NCBI GenBank assembly: GCA_030068075.1
Contig: CM057824.1
Span: forward strand, 124,176,414 to 124,240,413
DNA length: 64,000 bases
Reading direction: 5' to 3'
Source: Paguma larvata
Lineage: Eukaryota; Chordata; Mammalia; Carnivora; Viverridae
Of the stretch, positions 1 through 10,857 are shown piece by piece. The position numbers and the translations under genes are program-made. The notes under the pieces were generated by a model, which saw only the letters and a list, made by a program, of their open reading frames with translations, had not been told where the DNA came from and did no database searches. The first letter of the stretch is position 1; every line of letters begins with the position of its first letter.

Positions 1-1787
1 GGGATGAGGTAATAGTTCCAGGACAGGAAGGTTCCATTTTGGAACATTCACAAAGGTCGTGGCATCACAGAGCCTGAAAAGATTAACATGAGTTCAAAAT
101 CTGAGCCATTAACTTCTTGCTCTCTGACTGACATGTGGGCCACATAAATACAATTTCAATAAAAATATGAGGGCAAGACTCTTTTGATGGACCTGTGACT
201 GTCTTCCTTGTTAAAATTATTCCACGTTACCACAGGGTCAGCGAGGGGTAGTGAATTACTGTCATCAAATATGCATAAGTGGAGTGCAACTATCCATGGC
301 AAATAAGATGCTCTTCATTTATTGGTATTTATATTTTTCTTCGGCCTATTGAAGGCATTTAAGGTACTTTATAAACACCAAATTAAAACAGGTTTTTCTG
401 TTAAAAAGATGTGGGTATTTGGAAATATAAAGATATTAGTATATTCAATATAGCCATTTTAGATCATATCTACATCTTTAAAAACTTTAAAAAACACAAA
501 CGCTGTTTTCTACGTATATTAAAAAAATCTCTATATCATAGAGGTATAATTAAAAAATAAATACAAAACATTGCTTAAGACCCAGTAATTAACATTATAG
601 GCACTGACCACGTACTCTCTTGTGATAACATACATTATGTCATATGGAAAAAATGATAACACTGTCTCTTAGGGATATACTGGCTGTGTTCAAAAGCTTG
701 AGTGGATCACAGTGAACATATCTGAGTGCTAGGTAATTGATATCAAGCACATCAAAAAATTTTATACCATCGATATCCAATAAACAATTGGCAACTAAGA
801 AGCAAATAGAAACGATTTGGGGAAATAATTAGTTTGAATCCTCAGATCAAAATGAGACCATCGGTGACACAATTTAGCATTCAATGAGCATTTTTTTCAG
901 TAATTGACAAGAATAATAATAACTTCTAAAAGCCCAAATTTGTCCTCATGAAAAATTAACGAGAAGCTTTTTAAAGGTTCTGAACAAGCAGCAAACAAAG
1001 GTTTTGAGTTACCTAACATGGAAAAAGTACGGTAGGTTAAAATCCATTAATGTATTCAACAGCAATATTAATAAAAGTTAGTCAGGAAAACCTCATCCAT
1101 AAAAGAGGTCGTGGCAAAGTGTCTGATGGTATAGCTTAAACACCACATTTTGTTGTCTAGTAGAGAAATAAGATGATTTATTAACTAAGTGATTGCATCT
1201 TCAAATTTCTCAGGTATTCAGCACAGCTTAATAAAAGATTTATCAGATGGAGAAAGCGTAGGCAAACTTGTAGTGTTTCCTAGTCCTCCCTTATTACCAT
1301 CTACCCAAGGAACCACTACTTCACGCCTGAACAGAAAGGTAACCAAAGAGTTGAGGTAAGACAGAAATAAGGAAAGAGAAAGTGTGGCAGAATCAGTGCT
1401 GCTCACGCTCTCTATTATGAACACATATTCACTGAATTAAGTATTTTCATTGAAAATATGTATGTCATCACAGAGGTAGAATATAGGTGGGATTAGAAGA
1501 GGACACGTAGAGTAAAGAGAATAAAGGAAAACATGACAGAAGTTTTTTCAGGTGTGATGTATTGGACAACATGGATAGTGGAAGTTCAAGTCCATGGGAA
1601 AAAATAAATTTGCTTAATTAGAACCGATGATGTTGAAGATGGTAATTGCTACCGTCCAATTGTTGTTTGAAAGAGTAGAATCAGAACGGTTACATGTAAA
1701 GGGACAGCCAAGGTTAAAAAGGGGATCTGCTCCGAGACCTAGTTCACACTGTCCTGATCTCATGAGCGAATAAGGAGAATCCAAATG
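1..1787. other. unassigned AT-rich DNA
   Basis: No repeat family, RNA gene or plausible exon was recognised. Open frames are 68 codons or shorter and have no coding character. Very diverged old repeats could be hidden here. Confidence 0.6.
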
Positions 1788-1825
1788 ATAAAAAAAAAAA
1801 AAGAAAGAAAAGAAAAAGAAAAAGG
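1788..1825. repeat. A-rich simple repeat
   Basis: A run of A is followed by irregular AAAG/AAAAG units. No SINE or LINE body is attached on either side, so it is either a stand-alone low-complexity tract or the last trace of a decayed poly(A) tail. Confidence 0.75.
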
Positions 1826-1939
1826 ATATATGTGCCTTGAAAAGATACATCAGTAGGAACTTTGAAAAACACAAAGTAGTCTTGAAACATTTATGACTAA
1901 AAGCAGGGAATGCACTCATTCACTCTAATCATAGTATCA

Positions 1940-2150
1940 ATGGTTATCAATTATTGAGTATCTGCTGTGTGCCCGCCATAGGAACTGTTGTACACCTATC
2001 ATTTTCAACTTGCTAGGAATCCTACAATGAAGGCAGAATTATGCTGATTCTACAGATCGAGAAACCAAACCTCAGAGGGGTCAGATATCACATCCAAGTA
2101 AAATCCAAAAAAGGATGAATCTAGGACTGAAAATGTGTTCTGTCTGTCTC
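1940..2150 (-). repeat. MIR SINE fragment
   Basis: The plus strand reads like the complement of an ancient mammalian MIR. It has a TTATTGAGTATCTGCTGTGTGCC-like start, then CTACAGATCGAGAAACCAAACCTCAGAG, which matches the conserved core (ACAGATGAGGAAACTGAGGC in the consensus). It is heavily diverged and no TSD is visible, as expected for its age. Confidence 0.65.
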
Positions 2151-2179
2151 TGCTCTGATATGAACTGTCAGCTTTTGAC

Positions 2180-2580
2180 CTGTGACTAGATGTCCCAGGT
2201 AGACAGTTAGATGCTGGGCTCAAGAGATAAATCGGGTATGTCATTAAATCTCAAGAGATCTACACTCTAATAGATACAAACGACAAACACAGATGTTGCC
2301 AGCTCACAAAGATATACGACTGGAAGATGACAGAAGGTCTCAACGAGAAAAGTTTCTTGAAAAAGGATGTGTATTGTCCTAAGTTATGGGGAAGGTCTGG
2401 CAAAGTGAGGCGAAATGAGGACTGAAGGGTGCAGATCTTTGGACGGATGAACAGCGGGGAGGAAAACTTGACAAGTCATTGTCTGGGGGTTTAGGACATT
2501 TGCCTTATTTGGATAAGAGGGAACTATATCCAAGGGTAATAAATAACAAGAAGAATTAAAGAATTAGACAGGGAATTTTA
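2180..2580 (-). repeat. possible L2 LINE fragments
   Basis: Short pieces resemble complemented L2. One near 2190-2240 resembles the segment with a GACAGTTAGATG-type motif. Another near 2245-2300 resembles the 3' UTR segment (CACTCTAATAGATACAAACGACAAACACAG). The pieces are degenerate and not clearly collinear. Confidence 0.35.
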
Positions 2581-2927
2581 AATGTAAATCTCGTTCTCGC
2601 TTACTTTCTGAATGCTAGCCTTATTTCAGCCACTTCAGAATGTTTTTAGCCTCCGAGCTGAACTACATTCTGTGTTTTATCACTTGCTTGGCACACAGAT
2701 ACTTCCTTCTTATGTCTCTAGTTGCTTCTGACCCCAACAAGACTTTGTATCTCAACATTTTTAATATTCCTAATTTTGCCTGTAACATGTACTTAAAAAT
2801 GACCTGTTGCTTATGGTGATTATAATAAAGCAGAAACTTTTGAGTTTCGGGTTTATCCTATTAAGGTAGGAAGGAAGAATATTTGCTTAATGTTTGTTGA
2901 TATACTGTATTTCTTAAAAGTTATAAG
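2581..2927. other. unassigned
   Basis: Nothing was recognised between the L2-like pieces and the SINE target site. Confidence 0.5.
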
Positions 2928-2947
2928 CTTGAGGTAATACAGTTTAG

Positions 2948-3139
2948 TTTTTTTAATTTTATTTATTTTGAGAAAGACACTCACATGCACATGTTGGGAC
3001 GGGAGAGGGATAGAGGGAGGGAGAGAATTCCAAGCAGGCTCAGTGTGGAGCGCAAGGAGGGGGCCTCGATCTCATGACCCTGGGATCACAACCTGAGAGG
3101 AAATCAAGAGTCCAAAGCTAAACCGACTGAACCTGGAGC
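2948..3139 (-). mobile_element. CAN SINE (tRNA-Lys-derived)
   Basis: On the plus strand the order is T-rich tail, GAGA tract, CAAGCAGGCTCAGTGTGGAGC, ATCTCATGACCCTGGGATCA and the complement of the tRNA-like head. The head has a deletion near its end. A diverged target-site duplication of about 19 bases starts with CTTGAG (2928-2946 and 3140-3159). Such SINEs do not code; they are copied by LINE-1 reverse transcriptase. Confidence 0.9.
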
Positions 3140-3159
3140 CTTGAGATCATAACCGTTTA

Positions 3160-3619
3160 AAGAAAAATATTATCTACATTGTCAGCATTTTCTAATTCCA
3201 TGTTTCTAAGGCAAGCATAAAGTTTGATTGTTTTCTCTCTTCATCCTCTCTTCAACCCTGTGAATTGAATTAATTTACTTTAGGACTGAACCAATTCTTT
3301 GTTTTAGTGAGATATATCTATATTTCCTTTCCTTCCCAGTTTTTATCCAGACATGTCATGGAAAGGGTGGACTATGATGGTTTAAGAAAATGAAGGAGGG
3401 ATAAAATAATGTTAAATAACTAATTAGAGAGAGGGTTAGCCAATCAATCGGTTTGGCGCAAATGCAGAAAATAGTGTGATGGATTATTAAATAACATGCT
3501 AATACACAAGTGTGAGGACAGGTACTTTCATAGTCATTTAAAGAGTTAGAGAAAGCAGCGGAACAGGAAGTAAACACTCTAAACAGCCAAATGGTTACTG
3601 ACTTTAAAAAGTTTGTAAA
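3160..3619. other. unassigned
   Basis: AT-rich sequence with no recognised repeat. The upstream body of the LINE-1 whose end lies at 3620-3679 may extend into it in diverged form (for example a TGGTTACTGACTTTAAAAAG segment near 3591). Confidence 0.5.
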
Positions 3620-3679
3620 TAACTATGTAATTCACCTAAACTAGTGGAACATCGTATGTCAACTATACTTCAGTTAAAA
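3620..3679 (+). repeat. LINE-1 3' terminal fragment
   Basis: The sequence resembles the last 60 bases of mammalian LINE-1 3' UTRs: ATGTAATTCACCTAAACTAGTG, then ATGTCAACTATACTTCAGTTAAAA. A CAN SINE follows at once, so the LINE-1 A-rich tail served as, or lies beside, the SINE landing site. Confidence 0.6.
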
Positions 3680-3884
3680 GGGGGAACCTGGGTGGTTCAG
3701 TCTGCTGAGCTTCTGACCCTTGATTCTGGCTCAGGTCATGATCCAAGGGTCATGGGATTGAGCCCAGTGTCAGGCTCTGGGCTAAGCGCTGAGTGTGGAG
3801 CCTGCTTGCGATTCTTTCTCTCCCTCTGCCCTTCTCCCCCACTCATTTGTTCTCTCTCTCTCTCTCTCTCAACTTAAAAAAAAG
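3680..3884 (+). mobile_element. CAN SINE
   Basis: The head GGGGGAACCTGGGTGGTTCAG, A-box-like and B-box-like tRNA parts, a GAGTGTGGAGCCTGCTTG middle, a long (TC)n run and a short A-rich tail are all in order. It abuts the end of a same-strand LINE-1. No clear TSD was found. Confidence 0.9.
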
Positions 3885-4100
3885 ATTCACAGATGGAATC
3901 ACCATAAGACCATCACTAATTGGCATGTATGGATGTACACACCATGCAGCAAAATCAAACGGACCTTTCTAGTGGTTTTATACCCTGTGCTTTCTGTTGA
4001 GAGGCGAGAAGAGGGGAAGGGTTCAAAACTGCATGTGTCCATGGAAGTGCTTTACATGTGATCATCACCTATTTTCTGTATTGCACTAAAAAATAAGGAT

Positions 4101-4279
4101 TGGTAGAGTTGGTTAAGCATCTGACTCTTGATTTTGGCTCAAGTCATGATCTCACAGTTCATGGCCCCATGTTGAGCTCTGCACTGACAATTCAGAGCCT
4201 GTTTGGGAGTCTCTCTCTCTCCCTCTCCCCTGTCCCTCCTTCTCTCTCTCTCTCTCTTTCCCTCAAATAAATTAATTAA
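4101..4279 (+). mobile_element. CAN SINE, 5'-truncated, with TSD
   Basis: The first dozen or so head bases are missing and the element starts at TGGTAGAGTTGGTTAAGC. The body, (TC)n tract and CAAATAAATTAATTAAA tail are present. A direct repeat of AAAATAAGGAT (5' copy ending at 4100, 3' copy at 4281-4291) brackets it, so the 5' truncation occurred during integration. Confidence 0.92.
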
Positions 4280-4291
4280 AAAAATAAGGAT

Positions 4292-4430
4292 GAAGACGCT
4301 ACCCTGGATCTGTGGTCTTTATGAACAGGGACCTTGCTTTGGTGTGCTTTATATCCTTTAGCAATGGCCCAGAATCTCAGATAGCAAAGACGCTCAACAC
4401 CATAATAAATATTTGTTGAACTGAATGTAT
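4292..4430 (+). repeat. L2 LINE 3' end
   Basis: TTTATGAACAGGGACCTTGC and then CTCAACACCATAATAAATATTTGTTGAACTGAATG match the typical L2 terminus (GCTCAATAAATATTTGTTGAATGAA in consensus). It begins just beyond the SINE's right-hand TSD, so the SINE lies at the edge of, or within, this L2. Confidence 0.65.
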
Positions 4431-5440
4431 CCCTATAGGTGTTTAAGCAGAATCTTGACACCTTGGCAAGAATGTTTTCATAAGTTTGTTTCTTCCAAAA
4501 AAAAATACATTGATTCATTCTCTTAGTCAATATGGTTATATCTTTATATTACATTGTTCAATATTTCAAAATATTTCACAAAGTGTTTTAACATGCCTCA
4601 CTGCTACCGTGCAGGTATTGCTTGTCCAAAGTGAAGACATTTGGTTAGATCAGCCCTAATATGGTTGGGAAAGGGACAGCCCATTCTTTATCATATTTTT
4701 AAAAAGTAGGTTTCTGGAGGACAAGTATAAATGCAGAATTATAAACACAGCTTTTATTTTGGATGAAATGTAAGTTACTTAGAAGAGGGGAAAAGACTCA
4801 TGTTACTTGTAAGAAGTTGTTTTTAAAGAAGAGACATCATTACCCTAATGATTCAGTGTGGTATTATAACATAAAATATTTCAAAACCAGTATTGTCATA
4901 GCTTGAAGCAACTTATAACTTCATTATGACATTTTCTTCCTCACAACACAAGCAAAATATGTTTTTTTTCTTCTAACTTAAGTGATTTTGAAACTCCCTG
5001 AATAGTACTTGAATATTTTCATGCTTCTTGGAATAAATTATGTTCTTTTATTTCTAAAACATGATGCAATTCTAAAGAAGTGTCAGAAGAGAAGTAACGC
5101 CCTAGGGAGGCTATTAACAATTCATCATTTCCAATTCATATGGGATTGTGAATTCCGCAAAGTGCAACTATCACAACAGAGTGGATATTAGCTGGGTTTA
5201 TTTGAATATATTATCTTAAACAGCAAAAGAGGACATGTACCTTCACATTTTTGTTATTTTTATGGCAATTGCTTACAACTTCGACAGGAATTAGTTCAAA
5301 AAGTGTCTACCTCTCCGTTATCAGTGTACCAATTATTTTGAAGCTTTGATACTCAATTGCTATATTTAAACAAAGTAAACCAAAAGATTTTCAAAACCAG
5401 CAAAATAAAACTTAAAATCAATAGTGAGGAAGGCATAAGA
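4431..5440. other. unassigned
   Basis: AT-rich sequence. It holds short A and T runs but no recognised element. The longest open frame is about 84 codons and overlaps the L2 end. Confidence 0.5.
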
Positions 5441-5537
5441 GGGGTACCTGACTGGCTCAGTCAGTGGAGTGTGCAACTCTTGATCTTGGGGTTATGAGTT
5501 CGAGCCCTGTATTGGGTGTAGATACTATTTTTTTTAA
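5441..5537 (+). mobile_element. short-type CAN SINE
   Basis: The head GGGGTACCTGACTGGCTCAG, then TCTTGGGGTTATGAGTTCGAGCC and a GTATTGGGTGTAGATACT end with an A-rich tail are visible. This is the short carnivore form lacking the GTGCTGACAGC middle and the (TC)n tract. It is the only clear member of this type in the window. A possible TSD is GAAGGCATAA / GAAGACATAA. Confidence 0.85.
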
Positions 5538-6221
5538 AGGTAGAAGACATAATGCATGGTAGAAATAAACCAGGAATTCTTTAAAAGGAAACTTCAAGAT
5601 GACAGAGTAGCATTGAGCATTAAGTCTAGAATATCGTCAGGTCAAATTAGAATAAGAGGTCAAATTCCAAGAATACAATAAAACAGATGCCATGTATTAA
5701 TCTGATGAGAATTTATCAGTTTAGGAGCAAAAGGGAAGAACTATCTCTTCTTAAAATAAGAAAAATGGTATCAATTAAAAACTTTAAAATCAAAAGTCTC
5801 CCCAGAAAGTCCCACTCCGGGCAGGAACTAAATTGATTGAGGTGTGATTTAAGAAACTGACAGGATATTAAAAAAAGACTCCATCTGACTTTAAGTTAGA
5901 ATCCTTTGAGTGGTATGGGAATCATAATATTAAGCCCATAAAGCATGAAGCAAAATCCTACCACACTAATTTGCTCTGCAGAGGCAATATTTAAATGGTT
6001 ATAACTCTCTAGAGGCTTTTTGACAGATTCCAATTTTTAGAGTCGAGCTTGAAGCCAATCACTGCAGTTTAATTCTGGCTGCTATAGACTATAGATGTCA
6101 TCAACCTTGACAATATAAAATTAAAAGTATACTGCAGAAGTGGTAGAGTGAGGAAGGAGGGCTTATACAATAGGTGAAATGATAGGATGCTAGTAGTATC
6201 ATCCTACATTGTGTATGGGTT
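5538..6221. other. unassigned
   Basis: No repeat or exon was recognised. The sequence is AT-rich with no long open frame. Confidence 0.5.
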
Positions 6222-6411
6222 CAAACACGGTTCTTGATTTGTGGTCAGGTCATGATCTCAGGGTTTGTGGGATGGAGCCCTGCATCAGGTTCTGTGCTGG
6301 CAGTGCAGAGCCTGCTTGGGATTCTCTGTCTCTCCCTCTCTCTGCCCCTCTCCCGCTCCTGCTCGCTTGCTCACTCTCTCTCAAAATAAATAAATAATAC
6401 TTTAAAAAAAG
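6222..6411 (+). mobile_element. CAN SINE with degraded head
   Basis: Recognition starts at about TTCTTGATTTGTGGTCAGGTCATGATC. It continues through TCTGTGCTGGCAGTGCAGAGCC, a (TC)-rich tract and CAAAATAAATAAATAAT. The tRNA-like first 30 bases are unrecognisable or lost. Confidence 0.85.
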
Positions 6412-6490
6412 ATTATCTTTTTCCTTTTCTCTCTTCCTCTCTCCCCTCTTACACTCTCTCTCCCTAAAATAAATAAATAAATGAATAATA
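6412..6490 (+). mobile_element. second CAN SINE tail, headless
   Basis: Directly after the previous SINE comes another pyrimidine tract (CTCTTCCTCTCTCCCCTC) and another AAAATAAATAAATAAATGAATAA tail. The arrangement looks like one SINE inserted into the tail of another, or a tandem duplication of the 3' end. Confidence 0.6.
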
Positions 6491-8299
6491 AAAATAAGAA
6501 TTATATAACAATATAATGTGAATTAGTACACATTCTCTTCAAATTCAGATCTATAACATACACGTGGATAGTGCATACCACACCTACCAGAGCTGCTGTC
6601 ACACTATCTTCTAACTAAAGCTCCTGATAAAATGAACGTTATTTTTTTTTCGGTTACATGAAATTATAATATCAGCCATGGAAGGAACTAAATTCATCAA
6701 AATATCAATTAGAAATGCTTAAATAACTAACCCCAAATCAAACAATGCCCAGATTGTAATATGCATGTGTATACATTAACACAGTACAGACATGTTCACT
6801 GAATCTAGTATCCTGAGTCGCTCATGTATATTTTGACTTTCTTCCCTTCAAATTAAACAATGAGAACACCCTCTCCCCCTTTTTATACATAGCAACTTAC
6901 TGATTTTGGTTTTTATTACTCTTTTGTTTTTAGTGGGTAAAAATACCTAACCTTCTTACTTTTCAGAGGGTTAAGAGTTACAAAGTTACATACTCACCTG
7001 CCTCTAATATCTTCATGTCCAAGAGGGAAAACAAATGAAAGATGAATTTCTTCTTTAATACATATAGCTTGGAAATATGCTACTAATTGCAATAGCGAGA
7101 ATTTCTAATAGGAGATACTAATGTCTTCTGAGGGCTTCCCTCAGTGAGGTTTCTTAGGGTATTAAACCACACATCTCTTGGAGAAAGCCTTAAATTGACC
7201 ACAATGATATGGTAACAACTTTCAGAAAATTAATAGTATCTTTGGTGCCTACAGAAGAGTAAAAGATCAGCATAAACTTCATTTTTTAATTTAAGTAATG
7301 AGAAATTTACTGAGTCATCTTGGTGAATTTTAGTCTTTTTATTGGTTACTCAAAGCATTTGAGGTTTGATTCCAACTGACATTGAACATAATCCGTACAC
7401 TATGTTCTCATTTCTGGCCATTTACAACCGAAGATGAGAGGTGTGTTTGTGTGTGTGTGTGTTTGCAATATGTTTTGGGTACCTCTCCATAAATCTTGTC
7501 CATGTCTTTACTCTAGAAAACTCATCTGATCCCTTGATAAGTGCTCTGGAAAAGTTGCATGCATTTGTAATCCTATCCTTCAAATTGTTTGCATAGCTCC
7601 TGGAACAGACGAGGTATTTCATATCATTTCAATTAAGATTACTCTATTTCATAGAAAATTTAATAGTACTGACCTTGATTTATTTATTGTTCATTTCAGG
7701 TAAAGATTTTCTATACAACGAGCATTTTACACTTTTAAATATAGTTCATTTTTTGCTGGTGACAAAATTAGATTTGAACCACCTGCTTGTTGTGTGCAAG
7801 CATCAACATCAAATTCACAGTTCATCACGCCATAAACACTCATGCCTTGGGAACTTGCCAGACACATGCTTTTTCCAGTAATGTGATTTCACCCCGATTC
7901 CCTACTATAAAATTGTAACTGGAGGAGTTAGCTAAACCATTCAGAGCAGACTCTTAGAAATGTGCCTTTTGATATCAAAGTGTGCATAAGATGAAGGCCT
8001 CGCTCAATCTTAAATAAAATTAAATCAATTAAATACCCAAAGCCTATCATTATAGTAAAAGAAGTTTCTGTACACAGTTGTCAATCTCATTTCAGGTGAA
8101 TACTAGATGATGGAGCTTAAGAAAGTGGGGCATACTGTAAGTAGAGTAAGATAAGAAGGAAGTGGATAAGCAGTTTACACAGTGCTGTTTGCCTTTAGAT
8201 ACACAGTTGCAATATAGGACAGCAAAGTGGGACATGAAGTAGGAGGCAATGAGCGATTATTAGAGTTTTACAAGACATATACCTTTGTTTCTATTTTTA
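6491..8299. other. unassigned; contains a short TG tract
   Basis: AT-rich DNA with no recognised transposon. A small imperfect (TG)n tract lies at 7440-7464. A 66-codon minus-strand frame crosses it and has no coding support. Confidence 0.5.
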
Positions 8300-8900
8300 T
8301 TTTAGTTATTCCAAAAATAATACATAGTCCTGTTTTTTTTTAAAAAAGTGTAAACAGCAGAAAAAGCCCCCTCCCAAAATTAAATGTCCTGCTGTAACTC
8401 TCATCCTATCTATTCCTGGTGATATAGATATATTTTAAATTTCTTTCCTGACATGTGTTGATATATGTGTATATAACTACTTTTCTTAAAAGAAAAAAAA
8501 AAAAACTACTCTTCACCCTGCTTTCCAAACAAAAACAATCCCTATTTCTTGAAGATTTCTCCATAGTATGTTTACAGACTTAGCTCATACTTTTAAAGAA
8601 GCCATAAAATATTTCATTGTATGCCTCTACCAATAATTGTTTAGTTACCGCTCTAAGGAGATATATAAACTAGTTTCACTTTCTGTGTGTGATTACAAAC
8701 TACGCTAAAATATATTGTGTGTGCATGTCCATATTTTTCTATATATTCACTTCCTTGTAGTAAAATTTCCGGGTCTCCTGATGTGCCTATTTCAAACTTC
8801 ATTAAATATGGCCAAGTTTTTACACTAAGAAAGCCTAAATGCCTTTCTATTGTACTCCAGTACCGTTTCTCATACCAGTGATGATAATGAGTATTATAAA
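8300..8900 (-). repeat. old LINE-1 (L1M-type) fragment
   Basis: Complemented LINE-1 3' landmarks appear in order. They are a TTCCAAAAATAATACATAG segment, then AAATATTTCATTGTATG followed by the ACAAACTACGC and TAGTAAAATTTCCGGGTC equivalents of the region that reads AGTGGAATTGCTGGGTCAAAG in younger copies. It is strongly diverged and no reading frame remains. Confidence 0.55.
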
Positions 8901-8908
8901 ACATTTTA

Positions 8909-9127
8909 TTTATTTATTTATTTTAATGTTTATTTATTTTAATGTTTATTTTTGAGAGAGAGCATGAGCAGGGGATGGGCAGAGAGATAAGAATACAAAG
9001 AATCCCAAACAAGCTCCAAGCTCAGTGCTGTCAGCACAGAGCTGGCCATGGGACTTGAACTCATGAACTGTGAGGTCATGACCTAAGCCGAAGTCAGACA
9101 CAACCAACTGAGCCGCCTAGGTGCCCC
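8909..9127 (-). mobile_element. CAN SINE at the edge of old LINE-1
   Basis: On the plus strand the order is (TTTA)n / TTTTTGAGAGAGAGCATGAGCAGG, then AGCTCAGTGCTGTCAGCACAGAGC and AACTGAGCCGCCTAGGTGCCCC. A short TSD (ACATTTTA at 8901-8908 and 9132-9139) flanks it. The tail is expanded by repeated TTTA and TTTTAATG units. Confidence 0.93.
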
Positions 9128-9139
9128 TCAGACATTTTA

Positions 9140-9599
9140 ATATTTGCCAGTCTGATACAGAAGTTCATTGCTTAGAGTAATGGGGGAAACTTAACATTAA
9201 AAAAGTTCAGCAAGTTTTAATACGACAACTTCTTCCTAACTATTATTGTAAACATAAGTACTCTCACATTTATATTGAATCAGAAAGGTCTTAAGGCGAG
9301 AAATCTATCACTCATTGCCTGAAGATAACAGATTTATTCTGGTAAGTTTAAATGTATGAGGACCCACAGGGATGAATAATTTTAACATTGTTTCCACATA
9401 AGGGAAATAAGATTTAAGATTTTCAGAATCCTGGCCAATGTCAAACAGCTGATTTGTAAAGTATACTTTAATACTCAATGCCAGTTTTTCTACTCCGAGA
9501 TATCTTTTTACTGACCCCAACACTTCAATGAAATTCCAAGTTCACAATGGCCATCTAGTCATTCAATGCATAGGGCCCTTTTACACTCTTATTGAAATC
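9140..9599. other. unassigned
   Basis: No landmark was recognised. It may include diverged 5' L2 sequence leading into the next feature. Confidence 0.45.
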
Positions 9600-10340
9600 T
9601 TGGTAGCATGTGACATCATGGGCTACTCTCTCCTTGAAAGGCACCTGCCCTTGGTTTGCAGGTTCCACATTGTTTGGTTTTCTCCTGCTATTTTGGTCAC
9701 TCTACTTGGGATCCCCCATAGATACCTTTTCTTCTGCCCAACTGGAAGATCTTGCTACTCCTCTGTGCTCTTTTTCTGGCCCTTTACACACTCTAATTGC
9801 AATTCCTAAAAGATTATTTTCAATCTTTCAGTCCTTCATATGTATTTATATGTTGATGACTCATATTTATATTTTTATCCAAGTTCTCTCTCAAGATGTT
9901 AACTTGTAACTGTGTCTTGGCATTGTCACACCCCGTTTTCCCTACAAAACTCATCTGCTTTCTTCTCTACCACGTGCTTATCTGATCATCCACCAAACTC
10001 AGTACTCAGGGCATCTGAAATCTTTCTCAAATCAAGTAATATTCTTCACTGTCTTCCTATTGCTATTAAAGTCTGAAGTTACTTAATATGTTTCACAAGA
10101 CCCTTTATGATGCTTCCAGACTAATCTCTCCTGTTCCCATTACCAAAACTCTTAGTAATAAAAATAACCAGATAGAATCAAAAGGAGCTACTTTCAATAC
10201 CTTATATATCCATGTTCTGATCCTTTCAGTTAAATTGGGATATCACCTCCTCTGAGATCCACTTAAATATGGGTTACCTATTTCACATGGGTTCGCAATA
10301 GTGTTTGTAATGTGGTGGTTACCATACTGTTGTAACTGCT
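9600..10340 (+). repeat. L2 LINE, ORF2-like 3' half
   Basis: Sense-strand L2 landmarks occur in order. They are a TATGTTGATGACTCATATTTATAT segment near 9850 (consensus TATGCTGATGACTCCCAAATTTATATC), then CTTCCTATTGCTATTAAAGTCTGAAGTTA and CAAGACCCTTTATGATG near 10050-10120. The frame is broken by many stops and indels. The copy is a fossil fragment. Confidence 0.6.
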
Positions 10341-10350
10341 TGCTTGAGTG

Positions 10351-10384
10351 GGTTTTTTTTGTTTGTTTGTTTATTTGTTTGTTA
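10351..10384. repeat. (GTTT)n tract
   Basis: A run of T followed by imperfect GTTT units. No element body is attached. Confidence 0.8.
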
Positions 10385-10627
10385 GCTGTTACCCCTCTCA
10401 ATAGACTAAGTCTGTAAGAGACCTGTTGGTTTTTGACTCTTTATCATACCATGAAACGCAAATGAGTTGTTCAATCATTTGTAGCAGATTAATTACATGA
10501 AAAAGGAAGTTGAAGCTGAAATTCCACACCCTCAACAGTCTTCTTTCTCCTAACTGGCTATCACCTATATAAATTCTTCCATGCATGTAGTAGCACTCCT
10601 TTAAGCATCAGAATAAGTGTTATTACT

Positions 10628-10846
10628 GGGGTATCTGGGTGTTTGGTCAGTAAAGTATATGACTTCAGCTCAGGTCATGATCTCACAGTTTGTGAGTTTG
10701 AGCCCCACATCAGGCTTTTGTGGGCTCTGTGCTGACAGCTCAGGGCCTGGAGCCTGCTTCAGATTCTGTGTGTGTGTCTTTCTCTGCTCCTCCCTTGCTT
10801 GTGCTCTCTCTCTTTCTCAAAAATAAAGAAAAACATCTTTAAAAAA
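10628..10846 (+). mobile_element. CAN SINE with TSD
   Basis: It has a complete head (GGGGTATCTGGGTG), a GGGCTCTGTGCTGACAGCTC middle, a (TC)n stretch and a CAAAAATAAAGAAAAACATC tail. Diverged target copies TGTTATTACT and TGTTACTACC flank it. A few extra bases (TTTTGTGGG) sit before the CTCTGTGCTGAC motif. Confidence 0.92.
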
Positions 10847-10857
10847 TGTTACTACCA

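Noticed and set aside
3644..4061. Overlapping plus-strand frames of 77 and 88 codons
   Set aside because: Both are read through a SINE body and its (TC)n tract, which gives the Ser/Leu-rich translation. The same artefact recurs at most SINEs in the window.
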